This document shows, in pieces, positions 44,321 to 52,153 of a stretch of 64,000 nt of DNA (position 1 is its first letter; the number at the start of each line of letters is the position of its first letter). The DNA comes from Anaerolineae bacterium (lineage in GTDB: Bacteria > Chloroflexota > Anaerolineae > Anaerolineales > Anaerolineaceae). A program made the translations under genes and the position numbers. The DNA lies in the NCBI GenBank assembly GCA_013314735.1, contig JABUFD010000001.1, positions 186,001 through 250,000 of the forward strand, in the 5' to 3' direction. The notes under the pieces were generated by a model. That model made no database searches. It saw nothing but the letters and a program-made list of their open reading frames with translations, and had not been told where the DNA came from.

Positions 44321-46179
44321 GGCGCCCCTCCATTTTGCGCAGGTAGTGCCAATCGGATTTCATCCGGAGGGATATCCATGACCGTGATCAGGTATTCTGC
44401 CACTTCCTTGAATACAGGAGCTGCCACCATCGAGGCGTAGGTTTCATACTGCGGCCGTTCGATCCATACATAGACAATGAATTGGGGATCTTCTGAAGGA
44501 CCCCAGCCGACAAATGAAGCGCTGGTTTGTGAATCGTTATACTGGCCATTGGCATCCACTTTGACAGCGGTGCCTGTTTTTCCACTGAAGGTGTAGCCGG
44601 GTATAAAGGCGTTCCAGGTTTCCACCTCTGCTGGCGATTCTTTAATGATCAGCATATCGGTAATAATTTGGGCTGTTTTTTCAGAGATTGGGTTTCCTAT
44701 CATCTGGGGAATGTTATCATACTGCACCCCATCCACAACAACACTTTTCAGAATGTGGGGGGCCATGATGCGTCCATTGTTAGCGACGGCGGAAATGGCT
44801 GTAATCATCTGGATCGGGGTCAGGGAAATACCATGGCCGAACGCCTGTCGGCCGAGATCGGTCAATGTCCAATCTGCTGTTCCCGGTTCTTTCAATGGGT
44901 AGAGGCCCTCACCATCCAGGTCGATATTGGTGCGGCGGTTTAATCCAAAGGCATGCAGGCCTTTATAAAAGATTTCGCTCTTGATCTTCTCTGCACCGAC
45001 CCACACCAGGCATACATTGGATGATTTCCGCAGGCATGTGCCCATATCCATCAAGCCCATTGCCTGGTTATTCCAGTTGTACACTTCGCGTCCACCTACG
45101 GAGATGACACCGATATCTTCGTAGGTGGTTTCCGGGGTTACGGCACCGGATTCAAGGCCGATGGACATGGTGATGATCTTGAACACGGACCCTGGCTCGT
45201 ATGTATCTCCGATGGCTTTATTAAAACTGGCGGCTCCCTCCATATCTTTGCCCCAGTTCCAATACTGGTTGGGATTCATGCGGGGGTTGGTTGCCATGGC
45301 GATCACCTCGCCGTTTTTGGGATTCATTACGATGATCGTGCCTGAGTCGGCATTGTTCTTTTTCACTGCATTGTCCAGGATGGACTCCACTTCTTCCTGG
45401 ATATTGCGGTCGATGGTAAGAACAAGCGATTGTCCAAGCGGAATTTCCGTTTTTGATTTGTTTTCATACGGCAGCCTGGAGATATAAGAAACGGTCGTTT
45501 CAGTCAGCAGTTTTTCCTGGTAATACGATTCCAGCCCGAACATACCCACTTTGTTATCAGGCTGCATGAAGGTCGTAAAACCGATGATGTTCGAGGCAAG
45601 CTGGTCTTCCGGATAATAGCGCTGAAGGCGCGGCTGCCAGGTGAGTCCGGCGAGGCTGGGCAGACTGCTGACTTCCCTGGCCGCTTTGCGGGTACGGGCT
45701 GACCGCAAGGCAGTATCACGCTGGGCCTGGAAGGCGTCTTTGAGGACATCCAGTTCATTGATGGTTTCCTGGGGGATGTTGTTCAACACAACAATCGGGA
45801 TGTATACTGCTGTTTTCGCATCATACGGCCAGCTGGCAAATTCATACAGTTGTTGGTAATCCAACGGGTATTCATCTGCGAAATACTGCATTAACACACT
45901 GGCGATGGTATGGGCATCGCGGTTCTCGACACTGAGGTCAATGCCAATTTCATAGACGGTTTTTGAACCTGCGAGCAAAAAACCATTGCGGTCGTAAATG
46001 CGCCCGCGCTCCGGTTCGTGGTTGATCCAGATGTATTCGTGCAGGTTATAGAGATCCTGGCTGAGCTCAATCTTCTGGGGGTTATGCTGCAGCAGGATGA
46101 TCTGAATCACCATGAACAAGGCGGCTGCAGAAAACGCCAGCGAGATGATTTGGTAGCGGGAATTGGCGATTTTGCTCAT
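44317..46179 (-). CDS. ftsI: FtsI-type penicillin-binding protein (class B transpeptidase)
   Basis: Septal transpeptidase. The 620-residue protein has one N-terminal transmembrane helix (about 10-30), the dimerisation/pedestal domain opening with ERGRIYDRNGFLLA, and the transpeptidase domain with all three motifs: SxxK in YEPGSVFKIITM, SxN in KSSNVC, and KTGT in SGKTGTAVK. No PASTA domain is seen. It overlaps the upstream FtsL-like gene and murF by four bases each. Confidence 0.96.
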   Translation of the reverse strand: MSKIANSRYQIISLAFSAAALFMVIQIILLQHNPQKIELSQDLYNLHEYIWINHEPERGRIYDRNGFLLAGSKTVYEIGIDLSVENRDAHTIASVLMQYFADEYPLDYQQLYEFASWPYDAKTAVYIPIVVLNNIPQETINELDVLKDAFQAQRDTALRSARTRKAAREVSSLPSLAGLTWQPRLQRYYPEDQLASNIIGFTTFMQPDNKVGMFGLESYYQEKLLTETTVSYISRLPYENKSKTEIPLGQSLVLTIDRNIQEEVESILDNAVKKNNADSGTIIVMNPKNGEVIAMATNPRMNPNQYWNWGKDMEGAASFNKAIGDTYEPGSVFKIITMSIGLESGAVTPETTYEDIGVISVGGREVYNWNNQAMGLMDMGTCLRKSSNVCLVWVGAEKIKSEIFYKGLHAFGLNRRTNIDLDGEGLYPLKEPGTADWTLTDLGRQAFGHGISLTPIQMITAISAVANNGRIMAPHILKSVVVDGVQYDNIPQMIGNPISEKTAQIITDMLIIKESPAEVETWNAFIPGYTFSGKTGTAVKVDANGQYNDSQTSASFVGWGPSEDPQFIVYVWIERPQYETYASMVAAPVFKEVAEYLITVMDIPPDEIRLALPAQNGGAP

Positions 46180-46643
46180 TGGAGGACTCCCGGCAGGTTA
46201 ATGGAAGACAAATGTTCATTCAGCCAATCCCATAAAGATTCGGTGTAGGCGGAACGAATAATCGGCCGGTCAATGGCTTGCTGACTGGCAGCGGGAGCCA
46301 ATTGGATGTCAAAATTGGGTTGATATCCCGGCACCATCACATATACAACTTTTTCATAGGTATAGCGCTTGAAGCCCATCGCCTCCATGCGAGGTTTCAT
46401 CGATTGCGTGGAGCGGTAACGGGCCAGTTCACTTTGCTGGCTGGCAATTTTTTCCTGCAGTTCGATTTTTGCTTGCTGCAGAGCAATCATTTGCTGCGAT
46501 ACATTGGTGGCTTCTCCTGCCAGTTCAAGGTAGATGAGCGAAGCAAGCAGCAAAAATAGGGCAGCCATCAATACCTGGCTGATCCACTTCACCTGGCTGC
46601 GCCAGGGTTTTTGCTTGTAGGCTTGTTTCTTGCTTTTTTCCAT
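46176..46643 (-). CDS. ftsL: FtsL-like division protein
   Basis: A 155-residue bitopic protein: a 20-residue basic cytoplasmic tail, a transmembrane helix at about 23-43 (VLMAALFLLLASLIYLELAG), and a coiled coil at about 45-80 (QQMIALQQAKIELQEKIASQQSELAR region). A further hydrophilic part of 70 residues follows. This is the architecture of FtsL, which is too divergent for sequence motifs; position between rsmH and ftsI is the key evidence. Its end overlaps ftsI by four bases. Confidence 0.82.
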   Translation of the reverse strand: MEKSKKQAYKQKPWRSQVKWISQVLMAALFLLLASLIYLELAGEATNVSQQMIALQQAKIELQEKIASQQSELARYRSTQSMKPRMEAMGFKRYTYEKVVYVMVPGYQPNFDIQLAPAASQQAIDRPIIRSAYTESLWDWLNEHLSSINLPGVLQ

Positions 46644-46681
46644 CGCTGCAGTTTTATTGATCGTTTCTTGTGTTGATTGTG

Positions 46682-47659
46682 TTATGCATGGTTTATGCCA
46701 TTATCGGCAAGCATTTTCTCGACCACGCGCAATTTTGCGCTGCGCGCACGCGGGTTTTCCTGGTTCTCAGCATCGGCTGCTGTGATCGGCTTGTGGGTGA
46801 TGCGGTGGAGGATGGCGGTGTGGTTGCAGGTGCAAACCGGCTGATGTGGGGGGCAAATACAGTCGCGGCTTTCAGTATGGAAGTAATCCTTGACAATGCG
46901 ATCCTCGAGGGAGTGGAACGAGATCACCGCCAGCCTGCCGCCCGGTTTGAGTGCCTGCACGGCAAGGGGAAGTACTGCTTCGACGGATTGCAATTCGTGG
47001 TTGACAGCGATGCGGATCGCCTGGAAGGAGCGGGTTGCTGGATGAATCGGGCGCCGGCCACGTTCTTTTTTGCGACCGACAGTATTTTGAATGATGTCGG
47101 CCAACTGGTGGGTGGTCTGGATGGGCGCATGCGACCGCGCGGTGACGATTGCCGCTGCAATGCGGCGAGATGCCCGTTCTTCGCCGTATTTCCACAACAC
47201 ATCCGCCAGTTCGTCTTCCATTATCGTTTTCAGCCAGTCAGCGGCCGAGGTGCCGCGGGAGGGGTCGAACCGCATATCCAGAAGGCCGTCTTCCCGGAAG
47301 GAGAAACCCCGCTGAGGCTGATCCAATTGCATTGAGGAAACGCCGAAGTCAATCACGATCCCATCGACATGGTTCCAGCCCAGTTCCTGCAGCACGGCAT
47401 GCATTTCCAGGTAGGAGGCATGCCGCAGGACAACGCGTTGTCCAAAGTCTGAAAGGCGTCCACGCGCAATTTCGATCGCGGACGCATCCAGGTCAAAACC
47501 CAGCAGCAGCCCATCCGGCTCAGTGCGCTGCAGGATACCAAGCGCATGCCCACCCGCGCCAAGCGTGCAGTCGATGTATCGACCACCAGGTTTTGGTTGC
47601 AGGGCGGTCATGGTCTCTTCAAACAGTACTGGCAGGTGAGGAGGATTCATTGTTTCCAT
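46682..47659 (-). CDS. rsmH: 16S rRNA (cytosine1402-N4)-methyltransferase RsmH
   Basis: SAM-dependent methyltransferase that modifies C1402 in the decoding centre. The 325-residue protein has HLPVLFEETM at the N-terminus, the SAM loop DCTLGAGGHALGIL, GFDLDASAI, DFGVSSMQLDQPQRGFSFREDGLLDMRFD, FQAIRIAVNHEL and ISFHSLEDRIVKDYF near the end. ATG 47659 lies four bases after the mraZ stop; a second ATG at 47650 is possible. The longer reading from 47932 overlaps mraZ and is rejected. Confidence 0.97.
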   Translation of the reverse strand: METMNPPHLPVLFEETMTALQPKPGGRYIDCTLGAGGHALGILQRTEPDGLLLGFDLDASAIEIARGRLSDFGQRVVLRHASYLEMHAVLQELGWNHVDGIVIDFGVSSMQLDQPQRGFSFREDGLLDMRFDPSRGTSAADWLKTIMEDELADVLWKYGEERASRRIAAAIVTARSHAPIQTTHQLADIIQNTVGRKKERGRRPIHPATRSFQAIRIAVNHELQSVEAVLPLAVQALKPGGRLAVISFHSLEDRIVKDYFHTESRDCICPPHQPVCTCNHTAILHRITHKPITAADAENQENPRARSAKLRVVEKMLADNGINHA

Positions 47660-47663
47660 GGCG

Positions 47664-48176
47664 TTATTCCGAGTGGTTTTCAGAATCGGGGCCTGGCAAA
47701 GAGGAAGAAGGATTCTTTTCCGGTTGTTGCGGGTCAGCAAACACCAGTTCAAAATTCTGATAACGTTCTGCGTTGAGGTCTGGATCAGCCAGGGATTGAT
47801 TGACGGCATCCCATCCATCCGTTGTCCACATCTCGATATAGGAACCATTCCCGGCCAGCACAATCTCCGAACCGGCCTGCATCCCAATCGAGCCTGACAG
47901 TTCGGCAGGAACGCGGATACGGGAGGATCCATCGAGTTTGATCAGGTGAGACTTGCTCATGAACATGCGCCGCAGATTGCGCACATTCGGGTCGGTGACG
48001 GGCAGCTTGTTGATATCCTGCAGGAGTTTACCGTAAGTGTCAGGCATCAGGATCATCAGGCAGCGGTCAAAACCCATGGTGACATACACAGCGTCAGATA
48101 CCAGCGCCCGGTACTCTGCGGGGATCATGACCCTATTTTTCTCATCCAGATGTCGTTTGTGCTCGCCGTAGAACAT
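47664..48176 (-). CDS. mraZ: Transcriptional regulator MraZ
   Basis: DNA-binding regulator that heads dcw clusters and represses its own operon through direct repeats. The 170-residue product begins MFYGEHKRHLDEKNRVMIPAEYR and contains a second SpoVT-AbrB-like half (SHLIKLDGSSRIRVPAELSGSIGM) with the expected spacing. A poorly conserved acidic, Pro/Ser-rich tail of about 35 residues follows. ATG 48176 has AGGGAAC upstream; the longer frame to 48236 runs through the leader hairpin and is rejected. Three GTGGRA boxes lie in its leader. Confidence 0.96.
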   Translation of the reverse strand: MFYGEHKRHLDEKNRVMIPAEYRALVSDAVYVTMGFDRCLMILMPDTYGKLLQDINKLPVTDPNVRNLRRMFMSKSHLIKLDGSSRIRVPAELSGSIGMQAGSEIVLAGNGSYIEMWTTDGWDAVNQSLADPDLNAERYQNFELVFADPQQPEKNPSSSLPGPDSENHSE

Positions 48177-48199
48177 TTGTTCCCTGTCTTTATTTAGCA

Positions 48200-48230
48200 G
48201 ATGAAGGTCGGATGTTGTCCGACCTTCATC
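48200..48230 (-). promoter_or_regulatory. Perfect 12-bp hairpin in the mraZ leader
   Basis: GATGAAGGTCGG and its exact complement flank a 7-base loop, directly after the last MraZ box and about 24 bases before the start codon. No U run follows, so it is not a simple terminator. It could protect the mRNA end or modulate mraZ translation. Confidence 0.65.
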
Positions 48231-48256
48231 TCCCACAAGTTCCCACTTATTACCAC
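48231..48256 (-). promoter_or_regulatory. MraZ operator: three direct repeats with 10-bp period
   Basis: On the minus strand GTGGTA (48251-48256), GTGGGA (48241-48246) and GTGGGA (48231-48236) are each separated by four bases, the known arrangement of MraZ-binding repeats. They lie 12-37 bases downstream of the -10 element, so bound MraZ would block dcw transcription. Confidence 0.85.
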
Positions 48257-48267
48257 CACCTGCCTAT

Positions 48268-48296
48268 ATATTACAGCATTTTGCAGCTTTGTGCAA
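48268..48296 (-). promoter_or_regulatory. dcw cluster promoter
   Basis: On the minus strand TTGCAC (48291-48296) and TAATAT (48268-48273) are 17 bases apart, placed just before the MraZ operator. Confidence 0.75.
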
Positions 48297-48402
48297 GTAC
48301 TTTTTAGGTAAACAACAAATTTGCAATGCCAGAGGGATTGATTTCCGCCCATATATTGGGTATTGAGCCTGAAATAGGGATGATCTCACAGATTTTTTTA
48401 TG

Positions 48403-48492
48403 GTGGGAAGGTGTGGGAGGCTCTTCGCTCTGGTGTGGGAAAATGGTGGGAGATGAATGTCGGCGAAGGCTTTTCATCGCCTGTAAGTGGGA
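48403..48492 (+). repeat. Plus-strand GTGGGA array, inverted partial copy of the mraZ operator/leader
   Basis: GTGGGA occurs at 48403, 48413, 48435, 48446 and 48487 on the plus strand. The block 48435-48463 aligns with the minus-strand mraZ operator/leader at 25 of 29 positions (both contain GTGGGAGATGAA then G/T then GTCGG). GATGAA/TTCATC in the copy can still form the leader-type hairpin. Confidence 0.7.
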
Positions 48493-48506
48493 TTTTCACC
48501 CCGGGA

Positions 48507-48549
48507 AAAGAGACAGGTCCGGGCGGCCGATCTCAGCAGCCCGGACCTG
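48507..48549 (-). terminator. Terminator of the alcohol dehydrogenase gene
   Basis: A perfect 11-bp GC-rich stem (48514-48524 with 48539-48549) followed on the minus strand by TCTCTTTT, about 34 bases after the stop codon. Confidence 0.75.
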
Positions 48550-48582
48550 GATCCAAATGGTCAGAATGCAATTAAAGCTGGA

Positions 48583-49743
48583 TCAGGCTGCCATGCGAAT
48601 GATCTCTCCTGCGGCAGCGGCATCAATGGCACTGTGTTCTCCCAGGCGGGTACCACGTGCGGCAAAGCGTTCCTCGATTCGCCGCGCGGCTACATCCGCA
48701 TCAATCCCGTAATCCTGCAGGCGGGTGGGCATGCCGATCGAATGATAGAATGCCTCAGTTTTCTGAATGGCGGCTTCGATGGCGGCATCCTCATCCTTTG
48801 TATCCAAACCCCATACCCGGCTGGCATATTGCAGCAGTTTTTCGCGCTTACGGGCGGCCTGGTGCCGCATCAGGGATGGTTCGACGATTGCCAGGGTTTC
48901 GGCGTGGTCGAGGCCGTAAAATGCGGTCAGTTCATGCCCGATCCCGTGGGTGGCCCAGTCCTGCGGTACGCCGCGCCCGATCAGGGTATTGAGGGCCATG
49001 GTGGCGCACCACATGTAACCAGCACGGGCATCGTATATGGGGGGATCCATCAGGGCCTGCGGGGCGGTTTCAATGATGGTCAATAACAAGCTCTCCGCAA
49101 AGCGGTCCTGCAGTGGGGCAGCGGAGGGATACGTGAGGTATTGTTCCATCGTATGCACATAGGAATCCACCAATCCATTGCGGACCTGCTTTTGGGGCAG
49201 GGAATAAGTGCTTTCGGGATCGAGGATGGAGAAGACCGGGTAGACATGGTCCGAAGCAAAGGAGCGTTTTTCATCGGTCTCCTTACGGGAGATGACCGAG
49301 TTGGGATTGGACTCCGACCCGGTAGCCGGCAGGGTGAGAACCGACGCCAATGGCAGCGCGGAATGGATCGGGGTTTCACCGGTGAGGATTCCCCAGGCGT
49401 CAGCGCCATCCGGCAGGCAGGCCGCGGCAGCGATGAACTTGGTGCCGTCCAGCACCGAACCACCGCCGACCGATAACAGGAAATCAATCCCCTTCTCCTT
49501 CACCAGTTTCACAGCTTTCATCAGGGTTTCATACAGCGGGTTGGCCTCGATCCCGCCGAACTCAAATACTTCAGCCTGCGAGAGGGCGGTCTTAACCTGA
49601 TCATAAACGCCGTTGCGGAAGATTGATCCGCCGCCGTAGATCAGCAGGATTTTCTTACCCTGGGGAATCAGGTCGCGAAGATGGCGGATCGAATTTTTTC
49701 CAAATACGATCCGGGTTGGGTTATGGTAAACGAAATTTTGCAT
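48583..49743 (-). CDS. Iron-containing alcohol dehydrogenase (BDH/YqhD type)
   Basis: NAD(P)H-dependent reduction of aldehydes to alcohols, typical of fermentation. The 386-residue group III dehydrogenase has ILLIYGGGSIFRNGVYDQV, FLLSVGGGSVLDGTKFIA (cofactor loop), LTLPATGSESNPNSVIS and the metal-binding region with DSYVHTMEQYL (Asp/His) and the C-terminal HGIGHELTAFYGLDHAETLAIV (His residues). The Gly-Gly-Gly-Ser loop and GSESN are those of butanol dehydrogenase/YqhD, often NADPH-linked. AAGGAG precedes the ATG. It is monocistronic with a strong terminator. Confidence 0.94.
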   Translation of the reverse strand: MQNFVYHNPTRIVFGKNSIRHLRDLIPQGKKILLIYGGGSIFRNGVYDQVKTALSQAEVFEFGGIEANPLYETLMKAVKLVKEKGIDFLLSVGGGSVLDGTKFIAAAACLPDGADAWGILTGETPIHSALPLASVLTLPATGSESNPNSVISRKETDEKRSFASDHVYPVFSILDPESTYSLPQKQVRNGLVDSYVHTMEQYLTYPSAAPLQDRFAESLLLTIIETAPQALMDPPIYDARAGYMWCATMALNTLIGRGVPQDWATHGIGHELTAFYGLDHAETLAIVEPSLMRHQAARKREKLLQYASRVWGLDTKDEDAAIEAAIQKTEAFYHSIGMPTRLQDYGIDADVAARRIEERFAARGTRLGEHSAIDAAAAGEIIRMAA

Positions 49744-49815
49744 GGGTTTACTCCTTGTTGATTGATTGAAACCTGTTTTGATTATATCCCCGAATATCCC
49801 TGGTCCGGCTGGAAG

Positions 49816-50871
49816 TTAATCAGGCTCCTGCCAGGTGTGCGGTTCATGTTCCTGATTTTCCGGCAAGGGCTTTCGCCATGGTTTCCAGAAGAAGAACGTA
49901 ATCACCACCAGGGCGAGAAACTCCACGCCGGCAATCACCTGCCAGATCAGCGCCGGATTGGACCGCTGCGCGGCGGGTGGTTCTGCTGAAGGCTCAGGGG
50001 TTGACATGAGCGTTGGTTGAGCGCTTTCGGTAACTGTAACCGATGGGGTTTCCTGCGTTGGAACCATGGCGTTTGTGGGCGTGCCTTGACGGGCGAGCGC
50101 GGTGGCTGAAGGTTGAAGTGCGGGAGTCAGGGTGGGTATTTGATCTGGCGGCAGGGGCAGTTCCAAAACCTGGCCGATGAAAATTTCATCCGAATCGAGG
50201 TCGTTGATCTGCTTGATGAATGCCACAGTTGTGTCATTTGCAATTGCGATTGACCACAGGGTATCACCCAGGGCAACCTCGTACTCAAATGTGGCGTCAA
50301 TATCACCGAGCGGTGCCTGGGTCGGGTTGTTTTGCAGTGGGTTGCTCTGTGCTTCAATAGTGGGGGATTGATAATTTCCACAGGCGCCGGCGGAAGTGTA
50401 GGCGGCGTGGACGATATAATACACTGTGCCATCTGCGGCAGAGGCCACCCCGGCGCCGATGTCGCAGTAGGCAGGATTGACCATCGGGATCATATGGGTG
50501 GCGTCGGCCCATTCCTGCTGGATATCAGCGAGAGTGTAAGCCCCCCAGCTCATGGCGAAATTTTCAGTTGCCCACACATTATAACCGCTGCCGTAGCCAG
50601 CATCGGCGATCCTTTCACCAGGTTTTCCGATGTGCCAGGTAAGGTTCTCGGCGGCCATGGTTTCGGCGGTGTTTTGAGCGGTACTCATCAGAATCGAATC
50701 AACGCGCAGAGCGGGCAGCCCATTGGCGGTCCGGATAGTATTGACGAGGTAGATTAGATCATCCGGCGTAATCACCTCCTCCTGGGCGCGGACAGGTAAT
50801 GGTGAGAGAGCCAGACCGACCACAATGGCCACCACGGAAAGCACCAGGTGCGCGATATTTGTTATTTTCAT
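49816..50871 (-). CDS. Membrane-anchored CAP (SCP/PR-1) domain protein with LysM (copy 1)
   Basis: A 351-residue extracytoplasmic protein: signal peptide (cleavage near VRA-Q, residue 29), CAP domain (about 35-165), linker, LysM domain (about 195-245, YEVALGDTLWSIAIANDTTVAFIKQIN), Thr/Pro/Ser stretch, C-terminal transmembrane helix (about 310-330) and a basic tail. CAP cavity residues are seen: His in LTWHIGKPGERI, Glu in ENFAMSWG and His in YIVHAAYT. LysM binds peptidoglycan or chitin-like glycans. Known CAP proteins bind lipids or glycans or act as proteases. It is a tandem paralogue of the next gene; function unknown. Confidence 0.85.
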   Translation of the reverse strand: MKITNIAHLVLSVVAIVVGLALSPLPVRAQEEVITPDDLIYLVNTIRTANGLPALRVDSILMSTAQNTAETMAAENLTWHIGKPGERIADAGYGSGYNVWATENFAMSWGAYTLADIQQEWADATHMIPMVNPAYCDIGAGVASAADGTVYYIVHAAYTSAGACGNYQSPTIEAQSNPLQNNPTQAPLGDIDATFEYEVALGDTLWSIAIANDTTVAFIKQINDLDSDEIFIGQVLELPLPPDQIPTLTPALQPSATALARQGTPTNAMVPTQETPSVTVTESAQPTLMSTPEPSAEPPAAQRSNPALIWQVIAGVEFLALVVITFFFWKPWRKPLPENQEHEPHTWQEPD

Positions 50872-50941
50872 AACAAAATTATAGCATTTTCAACCCTGTG
50901 CAGACAAGCAGGAATTTCCCGGAGGTGGGCATCCAGTACAA

Positions 50942-52027
50942 TTATTCCACACGGGTGTGGAGTGGGTCTTCAGGTTCTGTATCAGGCTTGCGTGGTTTCC
51001 ACGGCTGCCACAGACTCAGGATTACCGAAAGTACAGCGATGCCGAGAACAATAAAGATCATCTGCCCTGTCGCTATCCCATTGCTATCTTGAATTGCTCC
51101 TGATTGAAGAGCCATGCTTGCATTTGGTCCAGGGGTCACTGTCGGGGTTTGGGTCGCTGTGGCTGCTGAGGTGGTGGCAACGCTGGCCGGGTTACCCGGT
51201 ACTTCGGTCGGAGTAGGCGTGATGGTGGGGGTGAGGGCAAAATATTCCGGGGTGGGAATCAGCAGTTTCTGGCCAACGTACACATCGTCATACCACATGC
51301 CGTTCAATTGCTTGATCAATTCCATTTTGGTACCATAGGTAATGGCGATGCTCCACAAGGTGTGACCGTAGAGAACCTCATGGCGTAATTCGCCGTTGGC
51401 ATTGGGCGTCACCGTGATTACCGGCGCCATCCAGTCATCCTGCCCGGCAGGGATTTCATCCGGTTCGCCGCCAGCTTGCTGGGTTTGCGCCTGGATGGTG
51501 GGGATGGTTTCCCCGTGCGGACCGATATATGTACCGCAGTAGCGTGTATCTGTATAAGCGGCATGCACCAAATAATAGATTGTGCCATCATCTGCTTGTG
51601 CCACGCCGGCACCCAGGTCGCAGTAGATCGGGTTGCGCATCGGGATCATGTGCCATTCATCCGCCCAAACGGATTGAATTTCCTCGATCGTCATCCCTCC
51701 GGGTGACATGGCAAAGTTCTCAGTCGCCCAAACGCGCACACCACCGCCGTAACCAGCCGCCTGAATGCGTTCAGATGTGCTGCCGATGTGCCAGGTGAGG
51801 TCGCCATCCGCCATGGTCTGGGCGGTGGATTGGGCGGTGGACATCAGGATGCTGTTAATGGTCAGGGCTTTCAGGCCGTTTCCGGTGCGCAGCCCGTTGA
51901 CCAGAGCCAGCAGGTCATCTGCGGTAACCGACTGCATTGCCGCAGCGTGGACAGCGCCGGTATCCTGGCTGGCAGGCAAGACGGCGAAAACCAACAGCAC
52001 ACAAAGCCATAGCAGCATCCTTCGCAT
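50942..52027 (-). CDS. Membrane-anchored CAP (SCP/PR-1) domain protein with LysM (copy 2)
   Basis: A 361-residue paralogue with the same layout: signal peptide (residues 1-28), CAP domain (about 35-170, with LTWHIGSTSERIQAAGYGGG, ENFAMSPGG and YLVHAAYT), LysM (about 210-255, HEVLYGHTLWSIAITYGTKMELIKQLN), Thr/Pro/Ala stretch, transmembrane helix (about 320-340) and charged tail. About half of the CAP residues match copy 1, so the duplication is old. It starts upstream of copy 1 with a 70-base gap and probably shares its transcript. Confidence 0.85.
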   Translation of the reverse strand: MRRMLLWLCVLLVFAVLPASQDTGAVHAAAMQSVTADDLLALVNGLRTGNGLKALTINSILMSTAQSTAQTMADGDLTWHIGSTSERIQAAGYGGGVRVWATENFAMSPGGMTIEEIQSVWADEWHMIPMRNPIYCDLGAGVAQADDGTIYYLVHAAYTDTRYCGTYIGPHGETIPTIQAQTQQAGGEPDEIPAGQDDWMAPVITVTPNANGELRHEVLYGHTLWSIAITYGTKMELIKQLNGMWYDDVYVGQKLLIPTPEYFALTPTITPTPTEVPGNPASVATTSAATATQTPTVTPGPNASMALQSGAIQDSNGIATGQMIFIVLGIAVLSVILSLWQPWKPRKPDTEPEDPLHTRVE

Positions 52028-52153
52028 ACGGGCATTATATCATTGCATGAGGAGACTCTCAGGATGCTGCCGGTTGCATCACCAGACTTTCAGGAACGAT
52101 TCCTGTATAATTCACATACAAAATCACCATGTTGATTGGAAAGGGCGTGCGCC

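Larger units (their letters stand above)
48177..48582. other. Intergenic region between mraZ and the alcohol dehydrogenase gene
   Basis: A 406-base stretch without a recognisable gene. It contains the mraZ leader hairpin, operator and promoter, a set of five GTGGGA motifs in the opposite orientation (48403-48492), and the terminator of the alcohol dehydrogenase gene. Confidence 0.7.

Noticed and set aside
46670-47335. 221-codon plus-strand frame opposite rsmH
   Set aside because: Antisense shadow; contains the reverse of conserved RsmH motifs only.
47660-47932. N-terminal extension of RsmH across mraZ
   Set aside because: It would overlap mraZ for 270 bases, and the family starts near HLPVLFEE.
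48403-48451. GTGGGA motifs as DnaA boxes of a replication origin
   Set aside because: They do not match TTATCCACA, no AT-rich unwinding element with dnaA or dnaN is near, and they agree with MraZ boxes instead.
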